From the NCBI GenBank assembly GCA_904063045.1, contig CAJFCJ010000007.1, positions 2,921,404 through 2,985,403 of the forward strand: DNA of 64,000 nucleotides. The letters are read 5' to 3'. This document shows, one piece after another, positions 11,233 to 23,726 of this stretch (within the stretch, counting starts at the first letter, position 1; every line of letters begins with the position of its first letter). The notes beneath the pieces were generated by a model. That model was not told the origin of the DNA and did no database searches. It was given only the letters and a program-made list of their open reading frames with translations. The translations under genes and the position numbers were made by a program. Origin of the DNA: Dimorphilus gyrociliatus. Taxonomy: Eukaryota; Annelida; Polychaeta; Dinophilidae.

Positions 11233-14200
11233 CTAGCGTCTTGATTCCAATTTATGAGATAATTGAGTTAGGATTCTTGGATTGTCTATTACGCGAAGAT
11301 TGGCAACATATTGGCGGATATCAGCTGAGTGCTTTACAGGAGATGGTGGCTCTATATTCAATGGAGAACTTCGACAATTTCGTACAGTACGTAGAGTTTG
11401 AGCAAGCATATGCTAAAGAGAAAGGAATTCAATTGAGACATTAATTAACAATTACGAGATTAAATAAGCTATTAGTACAAACCATTTTATCAAAATTTAT
11501 TAAACCTTCATAATTAGTTTTATTGCCTTCATGAACAAATGTCATATCTTTCATTAGCAAAGGCATAAATGGTATGATAGGTGCTTTCATTTTCGAAACG
11601 GCTAATCTATATGCACGATGATTTCTTGATGGTTCCATAACTGTTTCCATTTCACTGAAAGTCTTCTTTGCTTTACTTCCGAGTTTCTAAAGAAGAAAAT
11701 GTGAATGAAGAATAGAAATGAATAAGATAACCTACAACTTACCTCCCAGGTTTGTGAAAGTCTCGATACAGCAAAGTTGCTTAATCCCATAATGATGGCA
11801 AAAAAGCTGTTCATGTTTTGATATTCTTTGCATCTATAAGGATGCGAAGAGTAATTGTAAATATAGAAAATGCATTAATTTAATCATATTTTGTACGTAC
11901 ACATTAGCTATCTTTATAAATTTTCTAAGTAATTGTACCCTCTTGCTAACTGTGGGTGTTAAGCACATCTCAGTGACGACCCAATGTTGCACTTCATTGA
12001 AACGCCTTAGGAATACATCTAAATTTGACGTGATCTTTCCAAAGTTTTCTCGCCCGAATACTTTATAGATTAGTTCGTACTGAAAAAGAAATCAATAAGA
12101 AAAAAGCGTCTATATCGTTATATTATTTTTCATCTCTGATTTATTGACTGTTATTTTTCTGTATATATAATTATTTACCTCATGTATGCATGTAAATAAT
12201 TGCCAGTCGTGTTTAGTTAACCAGAAAGCCACTTCCCGAGAACCACTTTGCTCAAATAGGCTACTTGTGCTTACAGTTGGTCCCTCTTGTTCCGGTAGTG
12301 GTGTCTATAATTAGAATTTTTTACGGTTAAACTAATAATGAGATGTTGTTAGAGGTAATTAGTTTTTAATCTTTACCAGGGCGTCGATGTGCTCTTTTGG
12401 GGCGACAAATAACCTTCCATTGATGCTTAATGACGTTAACACGCCAACATCGTTATCATGAAATACCACGCGTTCTGTTTGGATGTGCATAGACTTTACA
12501 TGTTAAGCGAAGCAAGTCTCTAGGGGATTTACTTGTTCCCTTTTTCTTTGTCATGAACACAAGAAACACGAATGAAAGAAATTAAGTAAAACAAACCTCC
12601 CGATGATTTGACCTCGCATAGAACCAAGTCAGTTCCTAAACTCAATTTTTGAGTAGCTATTTTTAAGATTTTTGATACTGGAGCTATCAAAGGTAGTTTT
12701 AGAGTTGTATATGTATGGTCAGCGCAATAAACTTTGAATAATTTTTCGTCTTGACCGTCTATGGGTTCTCTCATTACTTCCTCTTCTTCATTGCGGCCCA
12801 AAGATTTTAGCGAGATATGTGTCTCAGCATCGCTTATCTTCTTTGTCCCTCTGTTCTTCAAATCCCTTTATAGGAAAGAAGCAAGCTAAATGAAAACAGA
12901 ATCGAAGGTGATATTTGCGGATGTACTACATTGTTGCCACACAAATTTTCCTTTCGTTGCTAGGCAACAGAATAAAAGGCCTACTAAGATTAAATAAACC
13001 GTCAATAGTCTTATAATAAAGACTATATGCTTGGTGGTCTCAATTATCCAGTTATACTTACTGCTTTTTATCAGCTAGGCCTATTATTTTCTCCAAGATT
13101 ACCAAGTCCTCTTGTAATTCCTTAAAAGGTCGTAAATCTTTCTTAACCGTTTCCCTTAATTCCTTATCATTAAACAAATAATGATTATATTATCTCTTTG
13201 TTATTTATTAAAGCTTACTCTTAAAAATCCAATTACTGTTCTACTCTGATAAAATGCTCGCCCAACCATATCAGACCAAAATCGGACAAAAGCTAAAACT
13301 CTTTTTTTACTACTTAAAGCCATTTTGGAATCGAGATGATCAGGTGTGTGAGAAGCGTGATAATGCACCATTAAAGAAGGGCAAAGTTGATTACTGGGCA
13401 TGAAAATGATGTGCGTGAGAAGGAAATCTTCGATGAATATCCTGTCGTCTGCTCCCTGAGAAAATTGAGTGTCGAGGAGAAATTCAAGGATTTTGCTAGG
13501 TGTTCCTGCCATCACCGAATACTTGTAATGAGAGGATAAGCTACCATCTTTCGATTTTATGTTCGATGGTATCTTTTCTAGTATTAGAACATCGCTTCCG
13601 TGTTCTTTTAAACGAACAGTATTTGCTTCAACGTCCCTGAGTATTCTATTAAAATTGTGTTTGTCAACGCGAAGGAAATGACAATTATCTTGATCGAGAA
13701 CGATTGTTGCAGCACGTGGAGCATCATTAACTAGTGCTAGCTTGCCAAAATCATCTCCTTCTCCCAGGGTCGATACGATCCCTTTGCCATATATTTTTAC
13801 ATTTACCTTGCCCTTTAAAATAATGTACCACGATTTGCCTTCGTCTCCCTGATTAAATAGTGTCGTCTGTGCGTGAAAATGAGCTTCGAACATGAGAACC
13901 GACGCCAATTCCTTCTTGACCATTGTTGATAAATGAGACAAAGCTTTTATATGCATTAATTCCTCGTAGATTAACTCTAAATCGTCTGCGCTCCTGTCAC
14001 TAGGAGGTTTTCTTAATACCATTCTCAAGTAAGCGTCTGGGCCCATTTGAACTAACATAGCGAGAGTTTCCTGCAGAGATTCCTCCGCGATACGCCTCTC
14101 CTGATTGGACGGAATGGTTCCAGTTCCTTCTTGATCTTGTGTAAAACGATAAAACAATTCAGCATCTTTAAAACAATATTCCTGACAAACATGAACAAGA

Positions 14201-15703
14201 GCACCCTCTTCCAATAAAGATTGCATCATTCCTACAGCTTGAACTCTATTATGCACATAGGACGAAAAAGTCATTAACCAATTAACCAATTCGGATCCAA
14301 CCATACATTTCCTGTACGTTCTTAAGTAGACTTTTCTATCTCTGATCATATGTGGAGCCCGACTAAGCAAGAAGGTTCTTATCACTTCAGCTATTCTAGA
14401 CACTTTTTCTGACGGTTGCTGAGTTTGGCAATAATTTGAAGATGAAAGAGAAAAAGAAAACTTATTAACGATTTCTTTTTAAAAATAAAGAAAATAATTT
14501 ATTACTAACAGCACATATAGGTAAAGCTGGATTAGTTTCCGTTTCTTCAATGTCCTTACTATGTGATTTAATTAATCTATTATCGACTTTTTGTTTGGCA
14601 ATATTCGGTGTAAGAAGGGTTTCCTGCATCATATGCTTACAGTTTTGCCATAAAACCTGAAAATCTTTTTGCTCTATTCGAAGAAGTTGACATTTCTCTG
14701 CAGTTAACACAGTAGCATTACGAGGTGAATCTTCGAGTATACTATCGCCAAATGAGGTACCGCTGCCAAGACTACCGATCGTGACGCCTTCCTGATATTT
14801 TTTTTCATTTACATTTATAAATGGATAACAATGATGAATGGTTATCAACTTGTTTTCAATACTTACTGGGCTCTTATTACCATTGTCCTGGTTTTCTTTT
14901 ACAACTACTGTCCCAGATAGAATAGCATACCAGTTTGTCCCTATATCACCTTGACGAAACAATATAATATTTTCTTCCAATTCTTCAAAATAACCGTAAG
15001 AGCTTATTTGATGTAGAAGTTTCGAAGGAAAATGAGAAAATGCAGTATTTTTACGCAATCTGGAATATATAATGTCGATATCCTTGCCCGATCTATCCGC
15101 TGGTCTATATGAATAATAATTTCAGTTACATATTTAATATATTCGCACTTATATATTTACAATTTACATAATCTTTATACGAAGAGAAACGGATACAAAA
15201 TAGAACGTTAACTTTACCATCAACAAGAGGCAAAGAATCATTATATGATTGTATATTTCATGAAATTACTTATTTATACAAACGATGCGACAGCTATTTC
15301 CACAGTGGTTACAATATAAAAAAAAAAAATAAACTAATAGTAACATTGTTAAATTACAAGTAATATATAAATACCATACATAGTTTTCGTATACAAATAT
15401 AATTTGTACACTGTTTTCGTATAGATAAATGCAATGTATTTTAATAGTTGTCTATATATAGTTTTAATATATGTATATAAAATGTATATATGGGTCCATC
15501 GCCCAGAGCAATAAAAATTTTAAATACTTCTATATATAGGCCGGTTGAGAAAAAAAGCCCCGTAGAGTTGACGTAATTGTATAACGCTGCCGGAAATGTC
15601 GCGATAGGCGTTAAAAATGGAAAACTATAGTATTTAAATGATTGCATACGCCTACATAAGTAAATGTAAGCGTTACTGCATGGTCACATTGTAAACATCC
15701 TTG

Positions 15704-15734
<31 letters not shown>

Positions 15735-16001
15735 GACCTGCATGTAACTATATATGAACTGTATAGGCTTAAAAAATGTACACTTTGCGTATTTTTAGGT
15801 AAACGTTAGCAGGAAATATGAGAATGAATATTACACATACAAATATACAAATTAACCGCGGGTGTTATTGTTTTCTAACATAAAATCCCTTTAGAAAAAA
15901 AGGCATACACAAATAACAGATGTCATCTTAGGTAAAGGAAATGATTATAAAGAAATAATGATCGACCTTTTATCAATGCTGCGAATCCAGGCGGACACCA
16001 T
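11233..16001 (-). CDS. RAPGEF4: EPAC, cAMP-activated guanine-nucleotide exchange factor for Rap (12 exons, 1009 aa)
   Basis: Minus-strand exons 16001-15967, 15104-14867, 14791-14510, 14418-13219, 13162-13062, 12865-12597, 12474-12377, 12304-12179, 12079-11901, 11833-11743, 11686-11456 and 11412-11233 join in frame. The order is that of vertebrate EPAC2 (1011 aa). It starts [13 protein letters not shown] and has a first cyclic-nucleotide domain with [20 protein letters not shown] domain (about 205-280) follows, then the high-affinity cAMP domain with cassette [15 protein letters not shown] (about 409-423) and a REM region. After these come an RA domain (about 645-710) and the CDC25-type Rap GEF domain (about 760-1000), ending [15 protein letters not shown]. 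Both phosphate-binding cassettes keep the Arg-Ala/Asn-Ala-Thr core. cAMP binding releases autoinhibition so Rap1/2 can be loaded with GTP at membranes. The start is fixed by an upstream in-frame TAA with no other ATG. Two cAMP domains make it EPAC2-like rather than EPAC1-like. Confidence 0.97.
12956..12968. promoter_or_regulatory. X-box (RFX) like palindrome in EPAC intron 5
   Basis: GTTGCTAGGCAAC is a near-perfect inverted repeat with one central base, fitting the RFX half-site consensus. It sits in the 196-nt intron between the exons ending 13062 and starting 12865. A weaker GTTGCC half-site lies about 24 bp upstream on the plus strand. Being intronic, any role would be as an internal promoter or enhancer. 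Confidence 0.3.
14792..14866 (-). other. 75-nt stop-free intron inside the first cAMP-binding domain of EPAC
   Basis: The frame stays open through this segment, but it begins with GTAAGT and ends with TATCAG. Removing it restores the vertebrate spacing between the strand before it and [15 protein letters not shown]. It is exactly 25 codons, so retention would add 25 residues without changing frame. Confidence 0.75.
15708..15734. repeat. TA microsatellite in EPAC intron 1
   Basis: A 27-bp uninterrupted TA tract in the 862-nt first intron. Confidence 0.9.
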
Positions 16002-17047
16002 GTCCGAATTCGAGTCTTGTGATCGCCCAGCCACTTTTCTGGTCGATTATCTGAAATTGAAAAAAGTATATAGCTTTGTATATATTCTTATTATTATGTA
16101 GTCGTCTTCTCTATTTCTCTTATTCTGTTCTTTTTTTATTAAAAAAAAGTCGAACAAAAAGAAAAAAAATCGCAACTAATGCACCTAATCACAGTGCGTC
16201 TAACGAAACGCCTGAAAAAAAAACCGCTCATCAGCAACGTTTCTAGTTTTTCACAAATTGATAGTATATTAATTAGATAGCTAACACGTAAGTTTAAATA
16301 AAAGGTAAAATTTCGAAAAAAAAAGATACTATGCGGTAGACACGTAGCTGTGATGTGAAAATGACAACGAGCGTTTTTCTCTAATCGATATTCTCATCTG
16401 TCGAGTAGGAAGATTAAAAAACGCCGCATGAGCGATGTGGACGTACCGGAAGTTTGTTTACAGTCTCTTTTTCTAAAGCTCTATATGGTTAGCTGTTTAT
16501 CCGTTAATCTTCAGCCAGTTTCCATTGAAAGTATAAGACCGTCGGAAAAGGAAGCTTATACTATACAGTAGTCACGAAAAACGTGAGCGCGCGAATTTGC
16601 TGAAGCGCCGCGCTTGGCGAAGTGACAAACTTGGCTTTTCTTCCTTTTCCACTTGACTATCCAATGAGAAACAAGCGCTCTTCAATATTTACATTCATAA
16701 CTCAATGGAAGCTCGTCGATGATTGGTTGGCCTTGAAACTTAGTACACTTGATGTCTGATATAAGGATATATTTACTAAATTCAGAATTGTCGTCCATTT
16801 ATTGAACATCATTTCGACAGTTTTATCGACATATCATTTAATAGAGGTGACTGAGTAATGTATCAAGATTTGTTATTGTCGTTCGATCAGTGTAAGTTTA
16901 CCAAATTGCCTAATTCGCACGGTTCCTATATTCGTCGTAAAAATATAGTGACGCCCACTTGCGAAATAATCAAATATAGAATTTATATCAATTTAATAGA
17001 CGATATAATTAATAGGAAATTGTTTCAAAACAGAGTGAAATCCCCGT
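16002..17047. promoter_or_regulatory. bidirectional promoter region between EPAC and SNX13
   Basis: 1,046 bp separate the divergent EPAC and SNX13 start codons. The middle (about 16560-16640) is locally GC/CpG-rich, with several GCGC and ACGTGAGCG-type elements. CCAAT (about 16660) and ATTGG (about 16723) boxes in opposite orientations follow. This is the layout of a shared housekeeping-type promoter. A 107-codon open frame at 16858-17181 overlaps SNX13 exon 1 in another frame and has no family match. Confidence 0.5.
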
Positions 17048-20000
17048 ATGAATTACGGTACAATATTTTGGTTGGCTCTATTTGCCATTCTATTTTCACA
17101 TACGTTTGGAGCATCGCAAACATTAGGACTATTAGCATGCATTTTCGCCAACATAGGAGGGTAAATTGTTACGTACTTTGAAGAAAAAAATCAATACTTT
17201 AAATCAATTTATATTTTAGATTCATTGGATTGCTATTTTATTTCGGTGGTATACGATTGAGAAATTTTCAAGTTGATTGCTTTTGGTCGGAAGAAAGCCA
17301 TGAATCCGGTTTAGCTTATAAAAATTCTACAGTAAGTTGATTAATTAAGATTTCTTGTATAAAGAGCTAAAACTTTTTTAATTTTTTTCTCCATTTCTTT
17401 GAATAGAAATTCGTGAATGATTGTCTAACAAATGATCATCGGATGACCGGTTCCACAACGATTGATGAGGCTCTCCGAGAGGTAATCAAACCCTATTTCG
17501 AGTTACTTTATTGACTATTTGTCCTTTGTTAAATACTTTCAAAAAAAAAAACCGTATATTAGCCCATTAAGAATTAATAGAATGGTTCTTTCATTTTAAC
17601 AAAGAAGAAATTAGAGAAATCCGTTTTCTTTCGATAAAATAATTTTAGTTGCCTGTTTGTTAATCTTTCTGTACAAGTGCAATATATATTATACAGTATA
17701 TACTATTTTATTAGTATTTTACCTTATTTAATGATAGTATAACGATTGCACTAAGACTTTAAATAATATTACTTAATGTAATTTTTTTTTCAACATTTAT
17801 TCTATACGTAATAAAATTTAGATAGCTTTGACATTTTTTTAATGCCTTATGGGAGTCTCTTTTATGAAACCTTAAACTAAATATTGATCCTTTTTATTAT
17901 ATTTGCTTTTCCATCCTAACAGGTTTTAGATTATACGGTTAGAGATTATATTAAAACTTGGTATAGGAAAATTACGGACGACAAACAATTTAGTCAAACG
18001 ATAAGAGCTACTTTACAACAAGTTATTATAAGATTTGCTGGAAGGTAACAATTATACAGTAATATATAAATTAATAACCGAGAAGGGCAATAGCTAAGAG
18101 AAAGAGTAGGATATTTAAAAGGAAATTTTATTCTTTAAAAACAATAGGGTGAAGGATGTTGACCTTGTTCCATTTATTACGACGACTCTTGTGGATGATT
18201 TCGCCTCTCATATACGACTGTATAGGCGATCGATAGACAAAGTCAACGAACATAAGAGAGATGGTTAATACTTTTTATTTCTTAGATTAATTACGTATGC
18301 AGATCAGTCGAATTGCAAATTTATTTAGTCATAATCGTAAAGCGATCGTTAATGCACTTTCAGATACGAAACCACCTGCGGATTTGGAAAGTATCTTTTT
18401 TGATCTTGAATTAGAGATGGAGGTGAAAATGTGCCGTGATCTTGTCTGTTTGAATGAGGCTGATGAAAGACGTAAATAAGCCTAGTTTACTAAAAATAAC
18501 ATGAGATACTAACTAATTTTTCTTTCTTCTCTACAATATTTGCTCTGTTATCCTTTCCACACCTACAACCTTTGACAAACAACAGAATATTTAACAGAAT
18601 TATCAGAACTTTTATTATATATTTTATTACCTGCTGAGGACTTTAACAATAAACCATTTCGCTTCATGTCAAGAGTTTGTACAATTAATAGAATTCTAAA
18701 AACGTATAGGCTAAAAACTCTTTTCATTTTCTCTTTCTAGGAAATAATGGTTGAAGGGATATTGTTACCTATGATCAATTTAGTGACAGACCCAGACTAC
18801 GTTAATCAAATGATTGTTTGGTTGTGTAAAGATACACCAATGTCAAGTGAGGTATTTTTAACGAGTTTAAGACAAACTGATTCAATCGATGAAGTACAAG
18901 CTTGTAAAGAGATGGTTGACGTTGATATTGCAAGACAAAGATCTAAAGATACTGGAGGAGAAGATGGTAAAGTTCTATTTATATTTTCTCTTTTAAACTA
19001 ACTGATAGATCCCCTCATTTTTAAATGGTTTGCTACTAAACGCTTATCTTACCCTTTTTAAATAGATACAGTAATAAAACAAAAGCTTTCCTCCTTATTA
19101 TTCGTTAAAACGATTTGTGAGCAAAAGATCGCCAAGTTGCAAGCTGGAATCGATAGTCCCAACTCAACTAATGTTCGTTCTATTGTCCTCTTTCTACTAT
19201 TTAACATGCAATTATTAATATTCAACTTTATTTTCAAGGTATTTGATATGAAAAAATTTGCTGGTCAAAGAATCTATAAGCTTGATTTTGAAACTGTGCT
19301 CAATAATAATACAGCTCTACAATATTTCAGAGGTAAATAAATCTAAAAATAAATGAAAAAAAAAGGAATGAGAAGGAGGGGAGGGGGGAGGAGAAAAAGG
19401 AAATGGGAATTGGGATTTTTATTACATTTCAACCAAAGCAATTAACAGATAACCGTGTTTGTAGAGTTTCTTGCAAGCCATTCTGCCGAGAACTACCTTA
19501 ATTTCTACCATACAATTGAGGTTTTTTCCTTATATATTTACATTATAGTTCTTTTACTTTACGCTTTCTTTTTATTAAAAATACTGTAGTGTTATAAAAT
19601 ATCTGCTGAACAACAAATATCGGCTGCTTTATTGGCTGATAATTGTGAAGAAAAACCAGATTTGGATATGGTCAGAGAGGCTGCTTCAAATATTTTTTCA
19701 CAATATCTCTCCGATAAGGTACTATTTTTGTATGTTAAATAGTTAAAGAAAGATAGAGAGAGGGAGAGAGATCTTCCCTTTTTTATATATATAGTATATA
19801 CAGTATATCTATAAATATAAAGTTTAAATTAAACTTTACCTTATTTCTTATTCTCTTTAAAGTCTGCTAAGCGTTTAATACTCGACGATCACTTGATAAA
19901 GCAAGTGTTTAGTCGTATTCAATACGAAGAACCATCAGAACACGTATTCGATGAAGTACAATGCAGAGTGTGGAATATTTTACAAGTAAGTTTTTTTCAA

Positions 20001-23000
20001 ACTCATTAATTGGCTTGTTTAAAATCGATACCAGGATCTTAAACAAAGGCTTCCTTGATTATATTAGTATAAAAATTATTTCATTCTATTATTTCTTTAA
20101 TTTATTTTTATAGATTAGCTTAATTATGTAACATTTCATATTTACATTGTATATTATCATCTTTTAATATTACAATATGTATCTATATCTATCTATCTAT
20201 ATCTATATAAAGTATTTAGATTCATCAGACACATATCTATTTATAGATATAATTTGTTTTCTTTCCAGGAAGAGAAATATTTTCCGACTTTTAGAAAGTC
20301 TCAAATGTATTTTAAACTGCTTCGAGAATTAAATTTGCTGACTGAAAATAAGATGGAGGATCAAACTGAAAGTGATACCACGAATGATTGCTCGAGTTCA
20401 CCCCAATTAATTACAGTTCGTCTTATTAAAAATTTAGTTCGCGTGCATTATTTTTCTCCTTATTTCCCTTCTTTTTCTTTTTTTATTTAAATATATAGAA
20501 ATCAGTTAACGATAACAAATCTACGGACGAAGTTAATGGGAAGAAAAATTCAAATTATTGTCTTTATGCCGAAATTACTAGTACTGGTGTTTGTCGGGAT
20601 CATGGAAAAGTTTATACAGTTTATATGATAAATGTTACTAAAACTGATATCGATGGGACCGTTTTGGAGACGAGAGACGTTTATAGAAGATATAGTGATT
20701 TTGATCGTCTTCATTCTACAATTACCGTAAAGGTAAGTTGGTTTAAGAAAGTGTACATTAAGTAAATTTACTCTAAATGCCTACTGTTTATCAACCTACT
20801 TTTTCTCAATACACACGTATTTGTGTCTTCTTTTTTCTTTACATCTAGTACAACTCCTTGAAGGGTTTAGCTTTACCTAAAAAGTCGTTAACAAATAATA
20901 CAAGCAAAGAATTCATAGAAAAACGGAAGCTGGGATTAAACGCCTATTTACAGGTATTTCAGCCTCATTTGTTAATCTTATATATCAGCTTATTGGTCTT
21001 TTATTTTTTACCACATCGATTTTAGACTCTTCTCCGCCCAGCCGTAATTAATGCTCACAAAGGGATAATCGAACTACTCGACGAATTTCTAAGAGATCTA
21101 GTTCTTGAGCAGAACAGAAAGGAAACGCCTCGCAGTGTAAGTTTTTTGATAAGAACTGGCTCTCAAAGTTAAAAATTTTGTTCATTCTTATATCTTTGAC
21201 ATAGATTGAAAATTTTGTAAATCCCTTGAAGAGTGTTGGCGCTTTAGTAAGATCTGTTCCGGATAATGTTGTGGATGGAGTATTAAAAGTAAACGGCTTC
21301 AACCTATTTACCTTACTTATTGCTTAGATGATAAATTTGAAGTATGATTTATTATTAAAAAGGTTTCGGGTGGAATACGAAATATACCAAATACTATGAT
21401 TGATGGTGTCGGGAAAATGATCAATGTAAAGCCGGTAAGGTTTTCTTTCTTTACTTTATTAAAAGAGGAATTATTATAATTGTAATGAATTAACAAACGC
21501 TAGATGTCGCTTTTTAGCTTATGATTTTCGTTTCTGTTTGTGAATTCTAACTAACTGTATGACTAATTAACTAAAAAAAGTGTGAAAATATATAACAATG
21601 AAGCTAACCTTTTAATTTATGAATTATTAGCCAAATCAACGAATAGAGTTAGATGCTTATTACGACATGATTCAGGTAGAATTTCGGAGATGTTTGATTC
21701 AATGTATTAGACGAATAATTTACAAAGAGAAATACATAATATCAATATGCGAACACTGTATTTTGCAGTATATTGTTATGATATACAATAAAAAATAAGA
21801 GTTTTTTATGTTTAATTATTTATACCTTTGATAAGTTCAATAAATGCAGTGTCTGCGCTTTTGATAAATGAAAAACATTGAATATTCATTTAAAGACGAA
21901 AAGAATAAGATAAAAAATGCAATATGTTGTTTCATTTCCACTCTGAAAGAAGAAAAATTTTTCTTTTATTCCTACTTTTTTTTTACTATTATTACGTAAT
22001 TTTCATTGCAGTAGGAAAAAGAGCAACACAGTGCATTTTCGATATTCTTTTTCAATTCTGTTTGTTTCTTTAAAAAAAAAGGAAGAGGCCAGTTTCTATT
22101 TATTATTCATAATCACCTAAGCTTTGAATTACCTTCTTTTATCTTATTAATACTTTCACTACTATTTGTTATAATGAATAATAATTCTTTTATACAGTAT
22201 ATACAGTATATTTAAATACTAATAATATTCGATGCTGTAATACAGTATATAAAAGTTCTTATCTTTTTGCTATTCTTTTTGATCTTTTTCAGCTATTCTT
22301 TGATATATTCTTCATTAGTTTTTATTTTTAACCTAGAGAAGAAGGGATTTCTTTGCTCATCCTCTTTTTTCACACTTAAATCAATTTGAAAATATTAAGG
22401 AATTTTACTTGATTTTCTTATTTTTACTTTTATAATCTCTTGAAAAGAATTATTAATTAATATCTTCAATATCAGCATTCAACTAGTCCGAAAATGGAAA
22501 AGGACAAGGGTAAAGTAGGAGCAAGCCTATTGCATTTAGAGGTTTGATATCTAATACATATATGTACTTAAGAAAAATAATTAACTTATGGACTGAGAGA
22601 GTTTTTAATTAATTAAGTTATTGTTGATATTATATAGGACGAACAGGATAATATACCTTTGAGAATCCTGCTATTATTACTCGACGAAGTGTTTGATTTG
22701 AAGAATAAAAATGTTTGGCTTAGGAGGAGAATTGACGCCATTCTACGGCAAATTATTCAAACTATGATGGGAGATTCAATTAATAGAAAGATTATTGATC
22801 ATGTTGAATTTTATACGTCGTCGGAGCAAGTTGCCGAATATATTAAGGCTATGAGAGACGCAAAATGGCCAAATGGATATTTGGCCGAAAATCGCTTGCC
22901 GAGAGATAAACAGACAAAAGAAAGAACAAAGGTTGTTTGTAGAGCTAAAATGCTAGCAATAGTTTCAGGTGAATAAAAAAAATATTTAGTGCCAATTTAA

Positions 23001-23281
23001 TTCCATCAATTAAAGGTTAAAAGTTCTAATGATTTTTTCCCATTTATGCAGAGGAATTACGACATTTGATTGGCACTGAGGCCATTCATCATGGAGTTAA
23101 TCTGGTTTTCAGTATGTTCCAGCATCAAACCCTCAACAAAAGACTATTTTACGTTAGCTTAGAAGCTGCTCTCGTTACACTGTTCCCCCATCATAAATTT
23201 CAGGAGGTCTTCCAAAAGTTACATTCCATATCTCCCCGTATGTGTTCAAGCAAGAACAGAAAAAATTCCAAATCTAGGTGA
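17048..23281 (+). CDS. SNX13: sorting nexin 13, RGS-PX family (23 exons, 971 aa)
   Basis: Exons: 17048-17160, 17220-17331, 17407-17481, 17923-18044, 18148-18263, about 18343-18471, 18586-18674, 18741-18966, 19066-19172, 19239-19332, 19465-19520, 19590-19718, 19863-19985, 20269-20415, 20499-20732, 20849-20953, 21026-21136, 21205-21288, 21363-21434, 21631-21675, 22476-22541, 22638-22968, 23052-23281. The product has two N-terminal hydrophobic helices (about 3-48) and a PXA domain (about 95-290, with MCRDLVC and LLPMINLVTDPDYVNQ). An RGS domain (about 378-515) follows, then a PX domain (about 558-690, RRYSDF) and a C-terminal nexin domain (IPLRILLLLLDEVFDL, then WPNGYLAE). Vertebrate SNX13 is about 957-968 aa with the same order. 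SNX13 is a membrane-anchored endosome/ER-contact protein of the lipid-transporting nexin group. The start follows an in-frame TGA. The acceptor near 18343 is the only uncertain junction; it was chosen because it keeps the frame. Confidence 0.95.
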
Positions 23282-23726
23282 TAGCATCAATTTCATTCCA
23301 TTTGTCTATAAAACTTAAAAGATGTAAAAATTGAAAAAGATACTGCAAATGTGACATAAAATCCTAAAGAAATTTTAGGTTATTTTATTTAAATTATTGT
23401 TTTTTTGTGTTCATTAATCATATAGCATGAAAATAAAATAGATTATTATAATCAAATAAACAATTTTTGAAAGTTGACTATTTTTTAATTTATCAAATCA
23501 ATATGTCTTTTTAACGGAATCAGGAAGAAACACATAATGTTCAATAAATTTTAGTTATTTATTGATAATCAACTCTTTAAGAATTCATTATAATATTTCA
23601 TTCGGATCGGAAAATAACAAGCTTTTGTCCCCATTACATTCATGACTTTATGAAATATTAAGTGGTCATAAAAAAGCAAAAATAGCTTAAAGGACTTATA
23701 ATATAATTTCTACAACACTTTGACAA
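23282..23726. other. SNX13 3' region and promoter of polycystin copy A
   Basis: 445 bp with AATAAA at about 23432-23437 and 23455-23460, serving SNX13. The remainder must hold the promoter of the giant gene starting at 23727. No other gene was seen. Confidence 0.6.

Noticed and set aside
11241-11444. 67-codon plus-strand open frame
   Set aside because: It is the antisense of the last EPAC exon, whose minus-strand product ([15 protein letters not shown]) is conserved.
16858-17181. 107-codon plus-strand open frame before SNX13
   Set aside because: It overlaps SNX13 exon 1 in a different frame. The SNX13 frame has the two hydrophobic helices and joins correctly to exon 2; the longer frame has no family resemblance.
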